DNA of 64,000 nt, taken from positions 1-64,000 of the forward strand of contig LDOQ01000168.1 in NCBI GenBank assembly GCA_001887945.1, in the 5' to 3' direction. The notes under the pieces are model-generated. The model did no database searches, had not been told where the DNA came from, and was given only the letters and a program-made list of their open reading frames with translations. This document shows positions 40,612 through 50,839 of this stretch, one piece after another; the first letter of the stretch is position 1, and each line of letters begins with the position of its first letter. Source of the DNA: Spraguea lophii (Eukaryota > Microsporidia > Spragueidae). Position numbers and translations under genes: made by a program.

Positions 40612-42039
40612 ATGTTTTTATTTCTAACATCTATATATTGTAGTGCTAATTATATAGTTATGTACAAAGAACCAGACAATAAATCTGATGTCAATGAGAA
40701 GATATTATATGAAGATAATTATACACATATTATGAATGAGTACAAAGATGAGGTTATAATAAAAAATAAAATGAGAAATGGTTTCATTGCTATTTTTAAC
40801 GAAAATACAAAGAAAAAATTAGAGAAAGATTCCAAAATAGCAATAATAGAGAAAGATGCAAAAATTAATATAGCATATAAAAATTCAAGTCCTATAGATA
40901 TTGCTATGCCATTTGAAATATTTGAAAATTCTAAGAAAGATAATCCTAAAAAATATTTTACTAAAAACAGTTTCTATTATCAAAAAAATGCACCATGGGG
41001 AATAAGTAGGATTGTTAATGGTAAGAATTTTAAACATAAAGAAAGTTATGTTTATCCAGAGAATGCGGGGAAAATGGTTGATGTCTATATAATTGATACA
41101 GGAATAGAAATAAATCATCCTGAATTTCAAGATCGAGCCAGACTTGGTATAAATTTAGTGGAGGGATCAGTTGACACAGATGAACATGGTCATGGAACAC
41201 ATTGTGCAGGCGTAATTGGAGGCAAAAATACAGGTATAGCGAAATATGTTAATTTAGTTGCAATTAAAGCTTTAGATAAAAATGGTGCCGGGTTAATATC
41301 AAGGCTAATGTTAGGATTAGATTATGTGATTCAAGAACATGAACTGAAAAGACATCTTTTAGAAGAGGAAAAAAATATTGGTCAAATATCATCTAACATC
41401 TTAGATACTAGAAAAAAAAGAACTTATTTAAAAAAAATATTTAAAAAGCTTCGTAAAAACTATAATAAAAATTACAAACACCATCAATCTGAAGAACCTA
41501 TAAACAAACACTCTGTTATAAACATGAGTGTAGGAGGAGGAAAAAGTGCAATTTTAGATTATGCAATACAATATGCAACAAAACAAGGTATACACTTTTC
41601 GGTAGCTGCAGGAAATGATCATAAAAATGCATGTGCATACTCTCCCGGATCTTCTAAAAAAGCACTCACGGTTGGAGCAACAACACGTAATGATAAAGTA
41701 GCATTCTTTTCAAATTATGGAGAATGTGTTAAAATATTTGCACCTGGTGTAAATATCTCAAGTTCTTGGATAAAAAATAGTTATAAAATAGCCTCTGGAA
41801 CATCAATGGCTGCTCCACATGTAACAGGAATTATGGCTGTTTATCTTACATTCGATAATTATAAACCTAATGAACTTATGGAACAAATAAAGAAAGATGC
41901 CTACTCTGTAGTGGAAGATACAGAAGATAAAACACTCCTATCACAAACTTGGCCATTCAACCTAGTCTTTAAAAATGAAAAAAAATATCCATTGGTTTCT
42001 CTAAAACCTTTGCTCATGAGATTGAAAAAGAATAAATAA
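40612..42039 (+). CDS. secreted subtilisin-like serine protease
   Basis: The 475-aa protein has a short signal peptide (MFLFLTSIYCSA), an I9-type propeptide (about 20-110) and an S8 catalytic domain with the triad Asp162 (IIDTGIE), His194 (HGHGTHCAG) and Ser398 (GTSMAAPH). The oxyanion Asn is 335 (AAGND). Kexin-like or proteinase K-like S8 enzymes of microsporidia are thought to process spore wall or polar tube proteins. Between His194 and the NMSVGG block there is an unusual highly basic loop (about residues 260-300, RKKRTYLKKIFKKLRKNY) that other S8 enzymes lack. All active-site residues are intact. It converges with the next gene 36 bp away. Confidence 0.95.
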   Translation: MFLFLTSIYCSANYIVMYKEPDNKSDVNEKILYEDNYTHIMNEYKDEVIIKNKMRNGFIAIFNENTKKKLEKDSKIAIIEKDAKINIAYKNSSPIDIAMPFEIFENSKKDNPKKYFTKNSFYYQKNAPWGISRIVNGKNFKHKESYVYPENAGKMVDVYIIDTGIEINHPEFQDRARLGINLVEGSVDTDEHGHGTHCAGVIGGKNTGIAKYVNLVAIKALDKNGAGLISRLMLGLDYVIQEHELKRHLLEEEKNIGQISSNILDTRKKRTYLKKIFKKLRKNYNKNYKHHQSEEPINKHSVINMSVGGGKSAILDYAIQYATKQGIHFSVAAGNDHKNACAYSPGSSKKALTVGATTRNDKVAFFSNYGECVKIFAPGVNISSSWIKNSYKIASGTSMAAPHVTGIMAVYLTFDNYKPNELMEQIKKDAYSVVEDTEDKTLLSQTWPFNLVFKNEKKYPLVSLKPLLMRLKKNK

Positions 42040-42075
42040 AAAGTATAACTACTGAAACTTGCTTTATTTAAAGAC

Positions 42076-43560
42076 TTACATCATTGTGTAAATTCCATAT
42101 CCGACACCAGCACCAATTCCAGTACCTACTACTACGCATACAACGGATATAATAACAACAGTTCCTGTAGACATACCGGAGGATTTCCTCTCTGGTTTTT
42201 TATTTGCTGGTTTCTTTTCCTTCTTATCTGCTGGTTTCTTTTTCTCAACAACTTTTTCTTCTTCTTCTTTTTCGGAACTCTTATCTGGAATATCAACATG
42301 TTCTTCTTCGTTTACAACATTATCTGCCATTGCGATCTCTTCCAAGCATGGATCTGCATTTAAACCGATAAAGTAGTTATAATCAGATACTAAAAGTACA
42401 TCTTGTTCTGGACATTCATATTTTTTAAATTTTGCACAAAATTCTTTGTTGAAGAAAACTAAAGCTAATGCTTTTGTTATACATAATGGATATTGTTTTT
42501 CTCCAGTGCATATGTTTTGATATTTTTCTGTATCGAACTTACATTCAATCCTATCTGATACTATCATTTCAGCTGCTTTGGATACTTTCAAACAGTGGTT
42601 ATATCCTTCGATGATTTCTGTGGCTTTACATGCCTTTTCATCTTTGATAGAACATGAGAATACAGAATCATCAGAGTTAGAATCTTCACATTGTTTTTTA
42701 CAATCTTTCTTACATTTTTCATTCTTTATTGCTACTCTGTACATCTCTTTAGCCTTTTCTCTTGCAAGCCATTTCTTTATCTTTTTCAATCCATTATCCA
42801 TTGTTTCAGTTGGAGTGACAAAGCAATTGGTAAATTCATGAACGAATTTATTTAGTTCTATTTCATTCTTAGCACGTACTTCAGCAGAGAACCCGGGTGT
42901 AACCTGAACGAAAATAGCTGCAGAACGATCACCGACTACTGGGAATTCAGCGTATTCTTCCATCATAAATTTATTTGAAATTACATTCAAAGCCAAAACA
43001 ATTGCAGGTTTAAATGATGAAGCTGGATCTGTTATTGTAAGTCTGCTTTTAATAAAGTCATTAAATCCTGGATATGTATCCGCTGGGACATCAGTATTTA
43101 AATCACCAAGTGAGTTTGTTGATGTTGTTATTAAACCCTCTACTTCCTGGAATGCTGGTATATTAATTTCTACCGTAAACTGGGTAACATCTTTTGTTAT
43201 AATTAACATCACCTCATCATTCTTAGACACTGGATCTGCAGCCCAAAAAATACTTCCATCATAAAATACATCAAAGAGTACATATTTTACATCAGTCCCC
43301 GTCATTGAAAAAAGCAAAACATCATTCTTTTTATACGGAAATGCTGTATTACCTACCTTACCTGTTCCTGTAATAGTTAGACTAGAACCAACATTACTTG
43401 CACTAACTGTAATACCTGCTTGCGCGGCAGGTATAGGTGATGTTTCCGCAGATCGTAAATAACACACACTATATCCTAATGTTGTCTGGGTGTCTGTAGC
43501 ACCTATAAAATATAACATAGATGTATAAAGTGTTAGAATATTAGATAATCTCAAACGCAT
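42076..43560 (-). CDS. secreted type I surface protein, Cys-containing, Lys-rich stalk
   Basis: The 494-aa protein has a signal peptide (about 1-22, LRLSNILTLYTSMLYFIGA). A Ser/Thr/Val-rich beta-like domain follows (about 25-235). A Cys-rich part runs about 240-405 with C-x3-C-x3-C spacing (KCKKDCKKQC). A Lys/Glu/Pro stalk (about 420-465, KKPADKKEKKPANKKPE) precedes a C-terminal membrane segment (about 472-490, VVIISVVCVVVGTGIGAGV). Composition is less AT-biased than the surroundings, consistent with high expression. It has the layout of a spore wall or plasma membrane protein, possibly linked to chitin or polar tube; I know no exact relative. Confidence 0.88.
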   Translation of the reverse strand: MRLRLSNILTLYTSMLYFIGATDTQTTLGYSVCYLRSAETSPIPAAQAGITVSASNVGSSLTITGTGKVGNTAFPYKKNDVLLFSMTGTDVKYVLFDVFYDGSIFWAADPVSKNDEVMLIITKDVTQFTVEINIPAFQEVEGLITTSTNSLGDLNTDVPADTYPGFNDFIKSRLTITDPASSFKPAIVLALNVISNKFMMEEYAEFPVVGDRSAAIFVQVTPGFSAEVRAKNEIELNKFVHEFTNCFVTPTETMDNGLKKIKKWLAREKAKEMYRVAIKNEKCKKDCKKQCEDSNSDDSVFSCSIKDEKACKATEIIEGYNHCLKVSKAAEMIVSDRIECKFDTEKYQNICTGEKQYPLCITKALALVFFNKEFCAKFKKYECPEQDVLLVSDYNYFIGLNADPCLEEIAMADNVVNEEEHVDIPDKSSEKEEEEKVVEKKKPADKKEKKPANKKPERKSSGMSTGTVVIISVVCVVVGTGIGAGVGYGIYTMM

Positions 43561-44486
43561 GGTACATTATTTTACACTGCTTATATAGTTTAAAATGATA
43601 AATGAAGACTTTTATTAAAATTATGAAATATATTAAATTTTTAATATTTTTGGTGATAAATTACAGTAAAACAGAATCTAGAATATAAAATATAAAATAA
43701 TTTATATTTTATGAAAATATTATAAACATATATATAACTTCTATAATAAGAATTTAAATGTCCATAAAAATATATATAATTTCTATAATAAGAATTTCAA
43801 TATTTATAAAATTTAATAAAAATTTATTTTAGATCATTTAATATAAAGAAATAAAATATAAAACAATAAAATATAGTATTAATGAATATTTAAACTAATA
43901 TATTTTATTATTTTCATATTTTAATATATCGTATTCTCCTTTTTAAAATGTTTGATAGTTTGAATTAAAAAAAATAAATTATAATTGAAAATATAATATT
44001 TTATTATAATTCGTATAATTCTTAAAAGAAAATAAATTATAAAAGTTACAATAACAAATAATAAAAGATGGTAATAAAAATACATTAAAAAATATTTGAA
44101 ATATAATTTTAATTATAAATATTATATAAAAATATTTTTCGTTAAATAATATTTTATTTATACTCTTTATTATTTCAATTCTTAGCTCAACAAGATTTCA
44201 TTTCATTTTCTTATTAAAACCATAGAATTCCATTATTTTATTAATCACAATAAATCAAATGTATACATTTAAGAATATTTAAATAATAAAATATATTATA
44301 AAAATTACAGTCCAAAGAATAAAAATATTTAAATAATAAAACATATTATAAGATATATTGAAGAATGATAATAAAAATATCTAAATAATAAAATATCATT
44401 GTAAAATGATATTAAAAGATAATAATATAACCTTAGTTAATTATTACAAATATTACAAATATTATAATTATATTTTATTTCTTTAT
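43561..44486. other. AT-rich spacer
   Basis: About 930 bp of A/T runs between two divergent genes. It includes many copies of AATATTTAAATAATAAAATAT near 44270-44400. No gene is seen. Confidence 0.4.
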
Positions 44487-44489
44487 CCC
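44487..44489 (+). promoter_or_regulatory. CCC start-adjacent motif
   Basis: CCC abuts ATG 44490. The open frame begins at 44406, but that upstream part is low complexity (KYYKYYNYI) and has no motif. Confidence 0.65.
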
Positions 44490-45140
44490 ATGTATCACCC
44501 TATCCACCATAAATTATTTGTTATAGATAAAATATGTACATATTTTAATATCCCTCAATGTATTACCTCTCTATCAAAATTAATATTAATTAAATCATAC
44601 AATAATTTCCATTATTCCACTTCTATTATTTTAGCTCTGAAAATAAAAGAATCTTTTGTATTACCTAGAGATATAATAAATTATATAAATAAAATATATA
44701 AAGAAGATATACAATTATCACAGATAATAAAAGAAGAAATAGCATTAGTAAAATATTTTAATTATGAACTCAATATAGATTCTATAGAATATATTTATAA
44801 TAAGATAATAGAAATTATAAAAGATAAAATGGATAATAAAGATTATGATAAAATTATAAGAGATATTAAAAATCAGATAGATAATGAAGATTATGATAAA
44901 ATTATAAAAGATAAAATAGACAATAAAAACTATGATAGTATAAAAAATAATATAAAACATTTATACGATGAAAAACTTATAGATATAAAATATAGTATAG
45001 AAGATATAGCATTGTGTTTGTTAAGAGAAGATGAAATAAAAATATTAGAAATTTATAATAAATTTAAAGTTGATAGAAATAAATTAGAAGAAATAAAAAA
45101 AGAATTGGATATAGAAACTAAAATATTTAAAAAAGAATAA
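44490..45140 (+). CDS. cyclin-fold protein
   Basis: The 216-aa protein has a first cyclin box with a helix (DKICTYFNIP), then SIILALKIKES and LPRDIINYINKIY (residues 45-70), then EEIALVKYFNYELNIDSIEYI (about 82-102). The A-x-K-x-x-E pattern of CDK-binding cyclins appears as ALKIKE. After this comes a repeat-rich charged middle (about 110-160, IKDKMDNKDYDKI repeated) and a second, weaker helical part. The overall look is a small transcriptional or cell-cycle cyclin; the second cyclin box is not well defined. TFIIB-type proteins are an alternative but the zinc ribbon is missing. Confidence 0.6.
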   Translation: MYHPIHHKLFVIDKICTYFNIPQCITSLSKLILIKSYNNFHYSTSIILALKIKESFVLPRDIINYINKIYKEDIQLSQIIKEEIALVKYFNYELNIDSIEYIYNKIIEIIKDKMDNKDYDKIIRDIKNQIDNEDYDKIIKDKIDNKNYDSIKNNIKHLYDEKLIDIKYSIEDIALCLLREDEIKILEIYNKFKVDRNKLEEIKKELDIETKIFKKE

Positions 45141-45327
45141 AAGTATTTTATTATTTAATTATAAAGATTGTAATAAAAATATATTATAACGAATCATAGA
45201 ATATTAAATGTATATTATAATAAATTATATTTATTTTTTAGATTCTGTAAAAATTATTATCTTATTATTCTATCATAATTTTTACTATTGGTTTATTTAG
45301 TTGTTCGTTATTATTGAAGTAATTTTA

Positions 45328-48237
45328 TTATTTAACTGTTGGTCTTCCGTTCTGTGTAACAACTCTGAAGAGTCTATTAGCATTTGAGAACATCTCATCT
45401 TTTAATGAAATTACAACAAATTGTGATGTACTAAAATTGGTTTTTATTATTTCTCCTAGATTGTTAGTGTGATTGGAATCTAGGGCGGCATCTATTTCAT
45501 CAAAAAGATAGAATGGTGAGGGTTTATATTTTAAAATAGAAAATATTAAGGATATTGCTACTAAGGAACGTTGGCCACCAGATAATTCAACGATGGAATC
45601 TTTCCAATCTCCGATTTTTACGGATATTTCAAAATCTTCTGTTATTTGGGCATCTGAGTCTTTTATGAAAAAGCGTAAGAAATGGCCTATGTATTTATTT
45701 ATGTGTGTTAAGGCTTTTTTAAATTCTTCTTTACCTATCTTTGAGAGTTTATCTATGGTAATGTTTAATTTGATTTTATCCTTTTCTAAAATATTTATTT
45801 TTTCTTCTAGGTTTTTTATTATTTCTTCATTACGTTCTAAGAGATCAAAATTTTTAGGATTCATTCTTACGCTTTCAACGTTTTTAGCTGCCTCTATTTC
45901 TTCTTCTATTTTAAATATCTCTTCTTTTAAGATTTTCACTTCTTCATCGTTAATAATTCTTTTTTGGTAACTTTTAACAATATTATCTTCTAAAGTATTG
46001 TAATTTGTAAATTCTTCTTTTATTTCTTCGTTGATTTTCCCATCATTTATTTTTTTATTTATTTTTTTATTTATTTTACTTTTCATTTTTATCATTTTTT
46101 CCATAAAATATTTCTTTTTTGGTTCTAATACTGCTTCATCCTTTTCATCTATCGTTCTTCTCTTTTTCTTTATTTCCGTATCTTTTATTTTTTGTTCTAA
46201 TTTATCTATTTCTTCATATATTTCATCTCTTTCAATTTTTAGCCTTTTTAGTTCTTTTTCTTCCTTCTCTCTATCATTTTGCATTCTTAGAAATTTTTGT
46301 TTATTTTCTTCTATTTGCTTATTTTTTATGCTCTCTTCAACAATTTTATTTCTAATTATTTCTAACTCGTTTTTAAAGTTTATTTTAGGCATAGATTTAT
46401 AAAATCTTATTTTTTCTTCTATTTTTACCAATTCTTCATTATTTCTTTGAATAATTTGTATTTCATTCAATCTATTTTTTATTTCATTAATATCTCCGTC
46501 AGGATTTGTACTCTTTATTATTTCTATTTCTCTATCAATTTCTTTTATTTCATTTCTACTATAATTACTTTTTCGATAATATACTTTTCCACCACTCAAT
46601 GTTCCTCTGGGATCATATACTGTACCTTCCAATGTAACACATACTATATTTAATTCAAAACAACATTTTTTAGCTTCTTTTTCATCTTCAAATATAAAAA
46701 AATTATTAAAAATAAATTCCATACCATTTTTCACTTCTTCATGATATTCCAAAACTTCAAGCGCTTCCAATCCTCCTCTTTTCTTCACCTCTTTTATTAT
46801 CCTGGAATTAACAATCTTTGAAACAATCTTCGTTAATGGTATTACACTAATTTTTAGATTATTATTTTTCAATATTTCTTTTCCTTTTCTATCATCTTCA
46901 ACAATTACATATTTTCCTCTGGAACCCAAAATACTGTAAATAGCTTCTGTATATTTTTTATTTTTAAAAGAAAAATTTTCTTCAACTGTACCATATACAC
47001 CATTTATATAAGGATAATTTAAATTATTTATAATATTTTCTCTTTTCTTAATTAATTCCAATTCTTTTTCTTTGTATTTTTCATATTTTTCATGTTCAAC
47101 AACCAAACCTTCTAATTCCTTCTTCTCTTCTATGCAAATATCTTTTTTATTTTTATGTAATCCATTCTTTTTAATTTCTAATTTATAAATTTCTTCTACT
47201 AAATTTTCATTTTCAATTCTTCCAAATTTCTCCATCGCTTTTATCTGATCAAATAATATTTTTTCTTTTTCTCTCAATTCATTAATATCAACAGGATTTT
47301 CATTAACAATACCTAATTCAAACGAAAGATTCTTTTCCAATTCTTTTATCTTTTTATCCTCTATTTTTTCTTTTAAGCTATCTACCATAAACTGTAATTT
47401 TCTTGTTTCATCACCATCTTTATTCTTTTTTATATTCTCCAATTTACCATTTATATTTTCCAATTCTCTTTCCGCATTTAAATATTCTTTTATATCTTCA
47501 TTCAATTCCAAAACTCTTCTACCCATACTATCGATTTCCAATGATTCACTAATTTCTTTCTTCCTATCTAAAATCTCTTCTTTCTTTTCATTCCATCTTT
47601 TCGTTATTAAATAACTTTCTCTCTCTTCATTCAATTTCTTATAAAAAGGAGATACTCTTCTTTTCAAATTATCTTTTGTTTCAACCAACTTCCTCTCTTT
47701 CTTCTCCAATGACACTACAGCTTTTTCACGCTCAATTTCATAATTTCTAATACCTGCAGTCTCTTCCACCAACTCTCTAACACTTTCTCTCTTCATATTC
47801 AACACTTTGGTTATCCCACCCTGCATAACAACAAAATAAGGAGATTGAATATTTAGAGAAGATAATCCACACTTAACCAATATCTTCTGCACCGTAGCTG
47901 CTGAAGAAGGCTGTCCATTTAATAAATATTTTGTTTTCCCTTCTTTATTTATACTTCTACACAATATTAAACTTTCATAACCCATATAATTAGTATCTTT
48001 TAAAACCAAAGTAACACTACCTTCACTCTTCTTTTGATTTACCAACTCTTTATAACTATTTACCCTCAATAACCTAAGATTTTCTATACCCAATGCAAAT
48101 ATTATCCCATCCAATACATTACTCTTACCCGAACCATTCATACCAGTAATAGCATTATAATTAGTATCTAGATTTTTAATAATAGTACGTAATTCAAAAG
48201 ACTTAAATCCATCAAGAATAATCTCAGTAATAAACAT
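45328..48237 (-). CDS. SMC2: condensin subunit SMC2
   Basis: A 969-aa ATPase of the condensin complex. Head part one begins MFITEIILDGFKSFE and has Walker A GMNGSGKSN at 32-40 and QGGITKVLNMK. The latter, with the preceding PYFVVMQG, is typical of SMC2. Long coiled coils flank a hinge with GTVYDPRGTLSGG. Head part two has LSGGQRSL at about 885 and Walker B FYLFDEIDAALD. Yeast SMC2 is about 1170 aa, so the arms are shortened. The start is moved from the longest frame to ATG 48237, 1 base after CCC (GGG at 48239-48241 on plus). Confidence 0.96.
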   Translation of the reverse strand: MFITEIILDGFKSFELRTIIKNLDTNYNAITGMNGSGKSNVLDGIIFALGIENLRLLRVNSYKELVNQKKSEGSVTLVLKDTNYMGYESLILCRSINKEGKTKYLLNGQPSSAATVQKILVKCGLSSLNIQSPYFVVMQGGITKVLNMKRESVRELVEETAGIRNYEIEREKAVVSLEKKERKLVETKDNLKRRVSPFYKKLNEERESYLITKRWNEKKEEILDRKKEISESLEIDSMGRRVLELNEDIKEYLNAERELENINGKLENIKKNKDGDETRKLQFMVDSLKEKIEDKKIKELEKNLSFELGIVNENPVDINELREKEKILFDQIKAMEKFGRIENENLVEEIYKLEIKKNGLHKNKKDICIEEKKELEGLVVEHEKYEKYKEKELELIKKRENIINNLNYPYINGVYGTVEENFSFKNKKYTEAIYSILGSRGKYVIVEDDRKGKEILKNNNLKISVIPLTKIVSKIVNSRIIKEVKKRGGLEALEVLEYHEEVKNGMEFIFNNFFIFEDEKEAKKCCFELNIVCVTLEGTVYDPRGTLSGGKVYYRKSNYSRNEIKEIDREIEIIKSTNPDGDINEIKNRLNEIQIIQRNNEELVKIEEKIRFYKSMPKINFKNELEIIRNKIVEESIKNKQIEENKQKFLRMQNDREKEEKELKRLKIERDEIYEEIDKLEQKIKDTEIKKKRRTIDEKDEAVLEPKKKYFMEKMIKMKSKINKKINKKINDGKINEEIKEEFTNYNTLEDNIVKSYQKRIINDEEVKILKEEIFKIEEEIEAAKNVESVRMNPKNFDLLERNEEIIKNLEEKINILEKDKIKLNITIDKLSKIGKEEFKKALTHINKYIGHFLRFFIKDSDAQITEDFEISVKIGDWKDSIVELSGGQRSLVAISLIFSILKYKPSPFYLFDEIDAALDSNHTNNLGEIIKTNFSTSQFVVISLKDEMFSNANRLFRVVTQNGRPTVK

Positions 48238-48238
48238 A

Positions 48239-48241
48239 GGG
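48239..48241 (-). promoter_or_regulatory. CCC start-adjacent motif
   Basis: CCC (GGG on plus) lies 1 base before ATG 48237. The longer frame would need a TTG or other non-ATG start 11 codons upstream and adds residues that no SMC2 has. Confidence 0.7.
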
Positions 48242-48558
48242 TAATATAATCTATTTTTTGAATAACACAAACAATAAAAATAAATATTTAAAAAAGAAGA
48301 ATATATTATGCAAAATTAAGAAATAAATATTTTAAAAGAAGAATATATTATGCATAATCAAATGTTTTAAACATTGTAAAGAATAGTAGAATAGCGATAA
48401 AATAAGTGGAAAATAACAATAGCATAAATGAAAAACATTATTAAATACATAACAACAATAGTAAACACTAATAAATACTAATAAACATTATCAAATACCA
48501 ATAAACACTTATAAATATTACTAAACACGAAATAAGAAAATAATATTCTACACCCTCC
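48242..48558. other. divergent intergenic region with short repeats
   Basis: A/T-rich repeats such as AATAAACA(C/T)TA occur near 48450-48530. CCC at 48553-48555 serves the next gene. Confidence 0.4.
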
Positions 48559-49395
48559 ATGGAAGAAACCACATTTATTAAATTCTTAGAATTATCATCA
48601 TACACCAATACCAATATGCTTCATAAAATCTTAGAAAGAATGGATTTACAATTATTTGAAGAGAGTGATAGTCATACCTACACTTTATCAGGAACCAATT
48701 TTGTATTAGATTTCTCTAACCTAGATATAAATCTATATTTTATAGAAGAAGAATACAATAACAAATACCAATATGTAATACAATATCTAAAATCTACATT
48801 AGAAAATAAGAATTATAAACTTTTCTATTTATTCTTAAAATACTTCTGTGCATACGATAAAGATAATAAAAATAAAGATAATAGTAATGGTGGTAAAGGT
48901 AAAGGTAAAGACAACAAAGATAAAAATAATACCATAACTATTATAAAGAAGAAAATAAAAGTAATAAATAATTTATATTATTGTAAATGTATAGAAGAAG
49001 GTAATTACTGTAAAGTATTAACATATAATGAATGTTATAAAATAAATAATTATAATATATTTATACATGGAGAAGATAGAAATATAGAAAATATAAAATA
49101 TATAGAATTTATAGGTAACTTAGATATAGATTATAATGATAATTATATTATATTCTATTTAGATAACAATAAACTATATGGTAATGATAAATTATATGAT
49201 AATAATAGTAATAAAGATGGTGATACTGTTATTAACAATAGTAATATTAATAAACTAGAAGTAAAGATAGATAATAATTTAAATGTATATTTTAATAATA
49301 AATATATGTTAGATATATCCTTTGCTGTTAAGAAGGGGATGAGTTGGAATGATATTTTAGAATCTAAAGATATATTCTTTAGAAATTATAAATAA
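48559..49395 (+). CDS. Asn/Asp-rich protein, unknown
   Basis: The 278-aa protein has an ordered N-terminal half (about 1-100: FIKFLELSSYTNTNMLHKIL, LSGTNFVLDF) and an Asn/Lys/Asp-rich insert at about 100-125. A more ordered part with several Cys follows (about 130-165), then another insert at about 215-230, and the protein ends FAVKKGMSWNDILES. I have no family. A LSGTNFVLDF-like word followed by a helical part occurs in some Mediator MED1 proteins, but this is too weak to name. CCC (48553-48555) supports the start. Confidence 0.6.
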   Translation: MEETTFIKFLELSSYTNTNMLHKILERMDLQLFEESDSHTYTLSGTNFVLDFSNLDINLYFIEEEYNNKYQYVIQYLKSTLENKNYKLFYLFLKYFCAYDKDNKNKDNSNGGKGKGKDNKDKNNTITIIKKKIKVINNLYYCKCIEEGNYCKVLTYNECYKINNYNIFIHGEDRNIENIKYIEFIGNLDIDYNDNYIIFYLDNNKLYGNDKLYDNNSNKDGDTVINNSNINKLEVKIDNNLNVYFNNKYMLDISFAVKKGMSWNDILESKDIFFRNYK

Positions 49396-49660
49396 TTATA
49401 CTTTTATTTTTATTGTACATTTATTTTATTATTTCATTGAGCTTATGATTATTTTATTTTCTCTGCTATAAAATATTATTTATTATTATTTATTGCTTAT
49501 TATTATAATGTATCATTATTATTATTACTTATTATCATTACCATTCTTTATTACTCTCTTGAGTTGGGAATGAAAATAATAAAGAATATAAAATATTACT
49601 TAAAGAAAATCATATAACACTTATAACTTATAATTAAAATTATTTATTATTTATTATTGC
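49396..49660. other. AT-rich spacer
   Basis: Convergent 3' ends, with TTATTATT-type simple sequence. Nothing further. Confidence 0.4.
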
Positions 49661-50839
49661 TTAGAATGTATTTTTTATAAATACCATTACTGTTACTATA
49701 AGTATTATATGCAATATGTAGAGTATGTATTGCATATATTTCTTTATTACACTTTCTTCTTTATGTATTTTTATTGGTTCATCTTCTTCTATTTCATCTA
49801 AATATTTATTTATTATTTTATATTGTTCATTATATGTGTTACATAGTTTTAAGAAGGCGTCTTCTGCTCTATCTACCTTTTTGTAAATGGCTTTAGCTCT
49901 TTTCGTTTTTATTTTGATTGTTTTAAAAGGTTCGATATTTGTTGATATGTATTCTATCTGGTCGTGAGCTTCTCTAAAAAGTAGATTTGAAACGTTTATG
50001 GATGATAGGAAGTTTATTATAAGTTTTAGAACGTAGGCGTAACCTATTCCGAAGAAATGTTCTACTTTGGTGTGAGCTATGATTAGGTATTGTTGGCATG
50101 TTTGTGGGTAGAGTGCTTGTTTAAGGTGGTTTTTACTGAAAAAGGATATTGGTACTGTTGGTGGTTCTGGTTTGTGGCTATCTGGATTTATTTCTAAATT
50201 TCCATTATGTTTTTTATTTGTAATATTATGGAATTTATCATTATGAAATCTAATAATGCATTCTTGAACGTTCATTGCTTCTTTGTGTATGAATTGAAGA
50301 TTTTTTTTATGTTTTTTTAAAATTTCTTTATCTAACGTTTTAAAAATATCGTTGAGTGATGTGCACATTTCTATTAAATTAGCTTGTAAATTATCTATCT
50401 TTCCTACCATATTATTGTATTTTGATGATGTTACACGATCCATTGTTCTATTTTCTATTTCATCATTATCTTCTGATTCTTCTGTTTCAAAATTTTCAAT
50501 TGTTTGATTTAAAGACATTTTCACTTGACTTCTTTCCAAATTTTTGACAAGCGGGTTTTTATTAACTTTTCTTACCAAAATTTTATTATCTGGTACTTCT
50601 TCTGTATAAAGCTTTCCACCATCACTAGACTCTTCATTAAAATTAAATATGCTATTCTTGGTTTTGGTTTTATCTGTTGAAGTAGAATCTTCTGCGTTTG
50701 AAGCATCATGTTGTGTATTATCAAATATCGTTTTATTCTCATTTTCTACACCATTATTTGTTATTGTTGGTGTTCTCTTAGAAAGTATTTGTCGTAGATA
50801 AATAATAAAAAGAAAAAAATTTTTCAAGAAAATATTCAT
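49661..50839 (-). CDS. secreted protein with C-terminal membrane anchor, unknown
   Basis: The 392-aa protein has a hydrophobic N-terminus (FLKNFFLFIIYLRQIL, residues 3-18) acting as signal peptide or anchor. An Asn/Thr/Asp-rich disordered part follows to about 150. A helical domain with two Cys runs from about 150 to 360 (LIEMCTSLNDIFKTLDKEIL..HKEAMNVQECI). A C-terminal membrane segment (about 370-387, YILYILHIILIVTVMVF) ends the chain. The order resembles the 212-aa pair (signal, helical middle with a YG/FGIGY turn, membrane end), but the similarity is weak. The ATG is preceded by ATCCT. Confidence 0.8.
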   Translation of the reverse strand: MNIFLKNFFLFIIYLRQILSKRTPTITNNGVENENKTIFDNTQHDASNAEDSTSTDKTKTKNSIFNFNEESSDGGKLYTEEVPDNKILVRKVNKNPLVKNLERSQVKMSLNQTIENFETEESEDNDEIENRTMDRVTSSKYNNMVGKIDNLQANLIEMCTSLNDIFKTLDKEILKKHKKNLQFIHKEAMNVQECIIRFHNDKFHNITNKKHNGNLEINPDSHKPEPPTVPISFFSKNHLKQALYPQTCQQYLIIAHTKVEHFFGIGYAYVLKLIINFLSSINVSNLLFREAHDQIEYISTNIEPFKTIKIKTKRAKAIYKKVDRAEDAFLKLCNTYNEQYKIINKYLDEIEEDEPIKIHKEESVIKKYMQYILYILHIILIVTVMVFIKNTF

